From NCBI GenBank assembly GCA_964019155.1, contig OZ025240.1, positions 33,167,507 through 33,231,506 of the forward strand: a DNA stretch of 64,000 nucleotides, given 5' to 3'. This document shows, in pieces, positions 51,231 to 64,000 of the stretch. A model generated the notes under the pieces. The model did not search any database. It worked only from the letters and a program-made list of their open reading frames with translations, and had not been told where the DNA came from. The stretch is from Osedax fenrisi. Lineage: Eukaryota; Annelida; Polychaeta; Sabellida; Siboglinidae. Position 1 is the stretch's first letter. Every line of letters starts with the position of its first letter. The position numbers were made by a program, and so were the translations under genes.

Positions 51231-51292
51231 CTATAGATATAAGTGTAAAACTTCATCTAAATTCGAAATAAAAATAATTATGACAATAACAA
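51228..51292 (+). mobile_element. SINE tail fragment
   Basis: AAGTGTAAAACTTCATCTAA followed by ATGACAATAACAATA matches the last 60 bp of the SINE body and tail. Confidence 0.6.
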
Positions 51293-52270
51293 TATATGGA
51301 TAATGTTAGTTTAATTACACGTAATCAAACGTGCATAATAATTATGATATAGGGCGTGTATAGAAGACGTGACATGTATTATGGTGTAATAGCCTAAGGC
51401 CACGTTACAATACATCAGTTGTTTACGTAAACATGTCATTGTAACAAGTTATATATACTCGATCATAAATATAGTGTTACGGTAATGTTTATTGCTATGT
51501 AATAATCATAGTTTTATGACATTATATTTCGTAATTTTTAATTTTATTAAAATTATTAATATATTATTATGAATTTATAATAATAATAATATATTTAATA
51601 ACATCGTAATACATGTACAATCAAGGATACTTACGAATACTAATAGGACATTATACTATATACATATAGTTAATAGTGTATGGCTACGTAAGTTATCATA
51701 TTGAATATTGGGCTTAAGTGTTACATTTGTAATGTATCACAATTATCTAGTATCGTATACATAAACCATTAATATATTAACATTAATACATAATACATAA
51801 ATATCCACATAAAAACGTATTTCCAAATATAAATAACATAATTTAAGTAATAAAAAAATTGACAGTTGAAGTTGACATTGAAGTTCAATGAGAGAATTCC
51901 GTACGTTGCATATGATTAGATAACATTGAGCTATAAAAAATACATTATGTACAATAGTAATATTTCTTATTAAGTGTTACGGTTATTAATGCGTTGCTTA
52001 CAACAAAACAAAGCTTTATCACGGCGTATATCCGCATACCACTCATGCTATGCACGTTCAATACCGTACCGGTACCAGTAACAACCCTTCACCCGATAAC
52101 AATAAAGTAATCGATTTATATTTTAAACAGGAAAATCCCGTTTCTTAAAATAGGCAGCCGATATAGCGATACACAATTGTGGGCGTAACTTATGACGATG
52201 AAGACTACGGGGCATTGTTTTCACGTATATGTGACCGTCAGCGAAATTCTGTACCGCGTCACTTTTTAGT
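51293..52270. promoter_or_regulatory. Upstream region of gene 4
   Basis: The left part has no signal. From about 52000 the sequence becomes GC-richer (CACGGCGTATATCCGC, ACCGTACCGGTACC) up to the core promoter. A second GTGGGCGTAAC box lies at about 52180, so the proximal regulatory region may span 52000-52300. No frame is present. Confidence 0.5.
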
Positions 52271-52303
52271 GGGCGTGGTTAAAATAAATAGATCCTATAA
52301 AAG
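52271..52303 (+). promoter_or_regulatory. Core promoter of gene 4
   Basis: GGGCGTGGTT (52271-52280), 25 bp to TATAAAAG (52296-52303), 47 bp to the ATG at 52343. Confidence 0.78.
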
Positions 52304-52342
52304 TAGAAGTAACGCCGTTATGCGTTACTAGAGATCTCGGTG

Positions 52343-64000
<11,658 letters not shown>

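Overview
This window is AT-rich eukaryotic nuclear DNA (I estimate close to 80% A+T) from an invertebrate animal. It has short exons with GT-AG introns, non-LTR retrotransposons, tRNA-derived SINEs, inverted-repeat DNA transposons and very many (AT)n microsatellites. I cannot name the species. Antistasin-type and Kunitz-type inhibitor domains, CR1/L2-like, jockey-like and RTE-like reverse transcriptases and the base composition fit several invertebrate phyla.

The genes are a cluster of four related, secreted, cysteine-rich inhibitor-like proteins. The usual open-reading-frame view misses them because every exon is only 58-156 bp. Each starts with a signal-peptide exon and then mixes three modules: an antistasin core, a Kunitz/BPTI domain and a 28-30 residue Cys-rich module. 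Gene 1 (5534-8026, +) is signal-antistasin-Cys-Kunitz-antistasin-Cys-tail, 212 residues. Gene 2 (12817-15861, +) is a tandem relative with two Kunitz domains that has lost its first antistasin, 266 residues. Gene 3 (32366 down to 23374, -) has three antistasin and two Kunitz domains, 321 residues as modelled. Gene 4 (52343 to beyond 64000, +) contains a tandem array of a three-exon Kunitz/antistasin/Cys cassette of about 2 kb, with near-identical exons and introns, and runs off the window. All four share a core promoter: a GGGCGTGG-type box, 25-27 bp, TATA box, 47-66 bp, ATG. Exon lengths and phases are almost invariant, so the family grew by duplicating a phase 1-1 cassette. Where the Kunitz P1 residue can be read it is Lys or Arg in genes 1-3 and the first domain of gene 4, but Asp in all recently amplified gene 4 domains.

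Between and inside the genes lie layered mobile elements. From left to right: a nearly intact non-LTR retrotransposon 3' half (1-2145); an RT relic (2804-3480, -); a complete SINE (4811-5097, -); a decayed element with inverted repeats and a WRLFIDSS-type relic (9640-11080); an RTE relic (11206-11566, -); RT C-terminal fragments (18172, 20966, 30845, 54588); and a 960-bp terminal-inverted-repeat element intact at 45867-46826 and, broken, inside a SINE at 19475-20264. At 34785-43410 an old RT reading frame is split by a 7,526-bp element (35112-42637) carrying arrays of a GCTGTTATGAGG-like repeat at both ends. That element contains two copies of a 281-bp palindromic element, one of which holds a 614-bp element with a 9-bp target duplication, which in turn holds a retroelement 3' end.

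The remaining DNA is AT-rich sequence without coding signal. No rRNA, functional tRNA or CRISPR array was seen.
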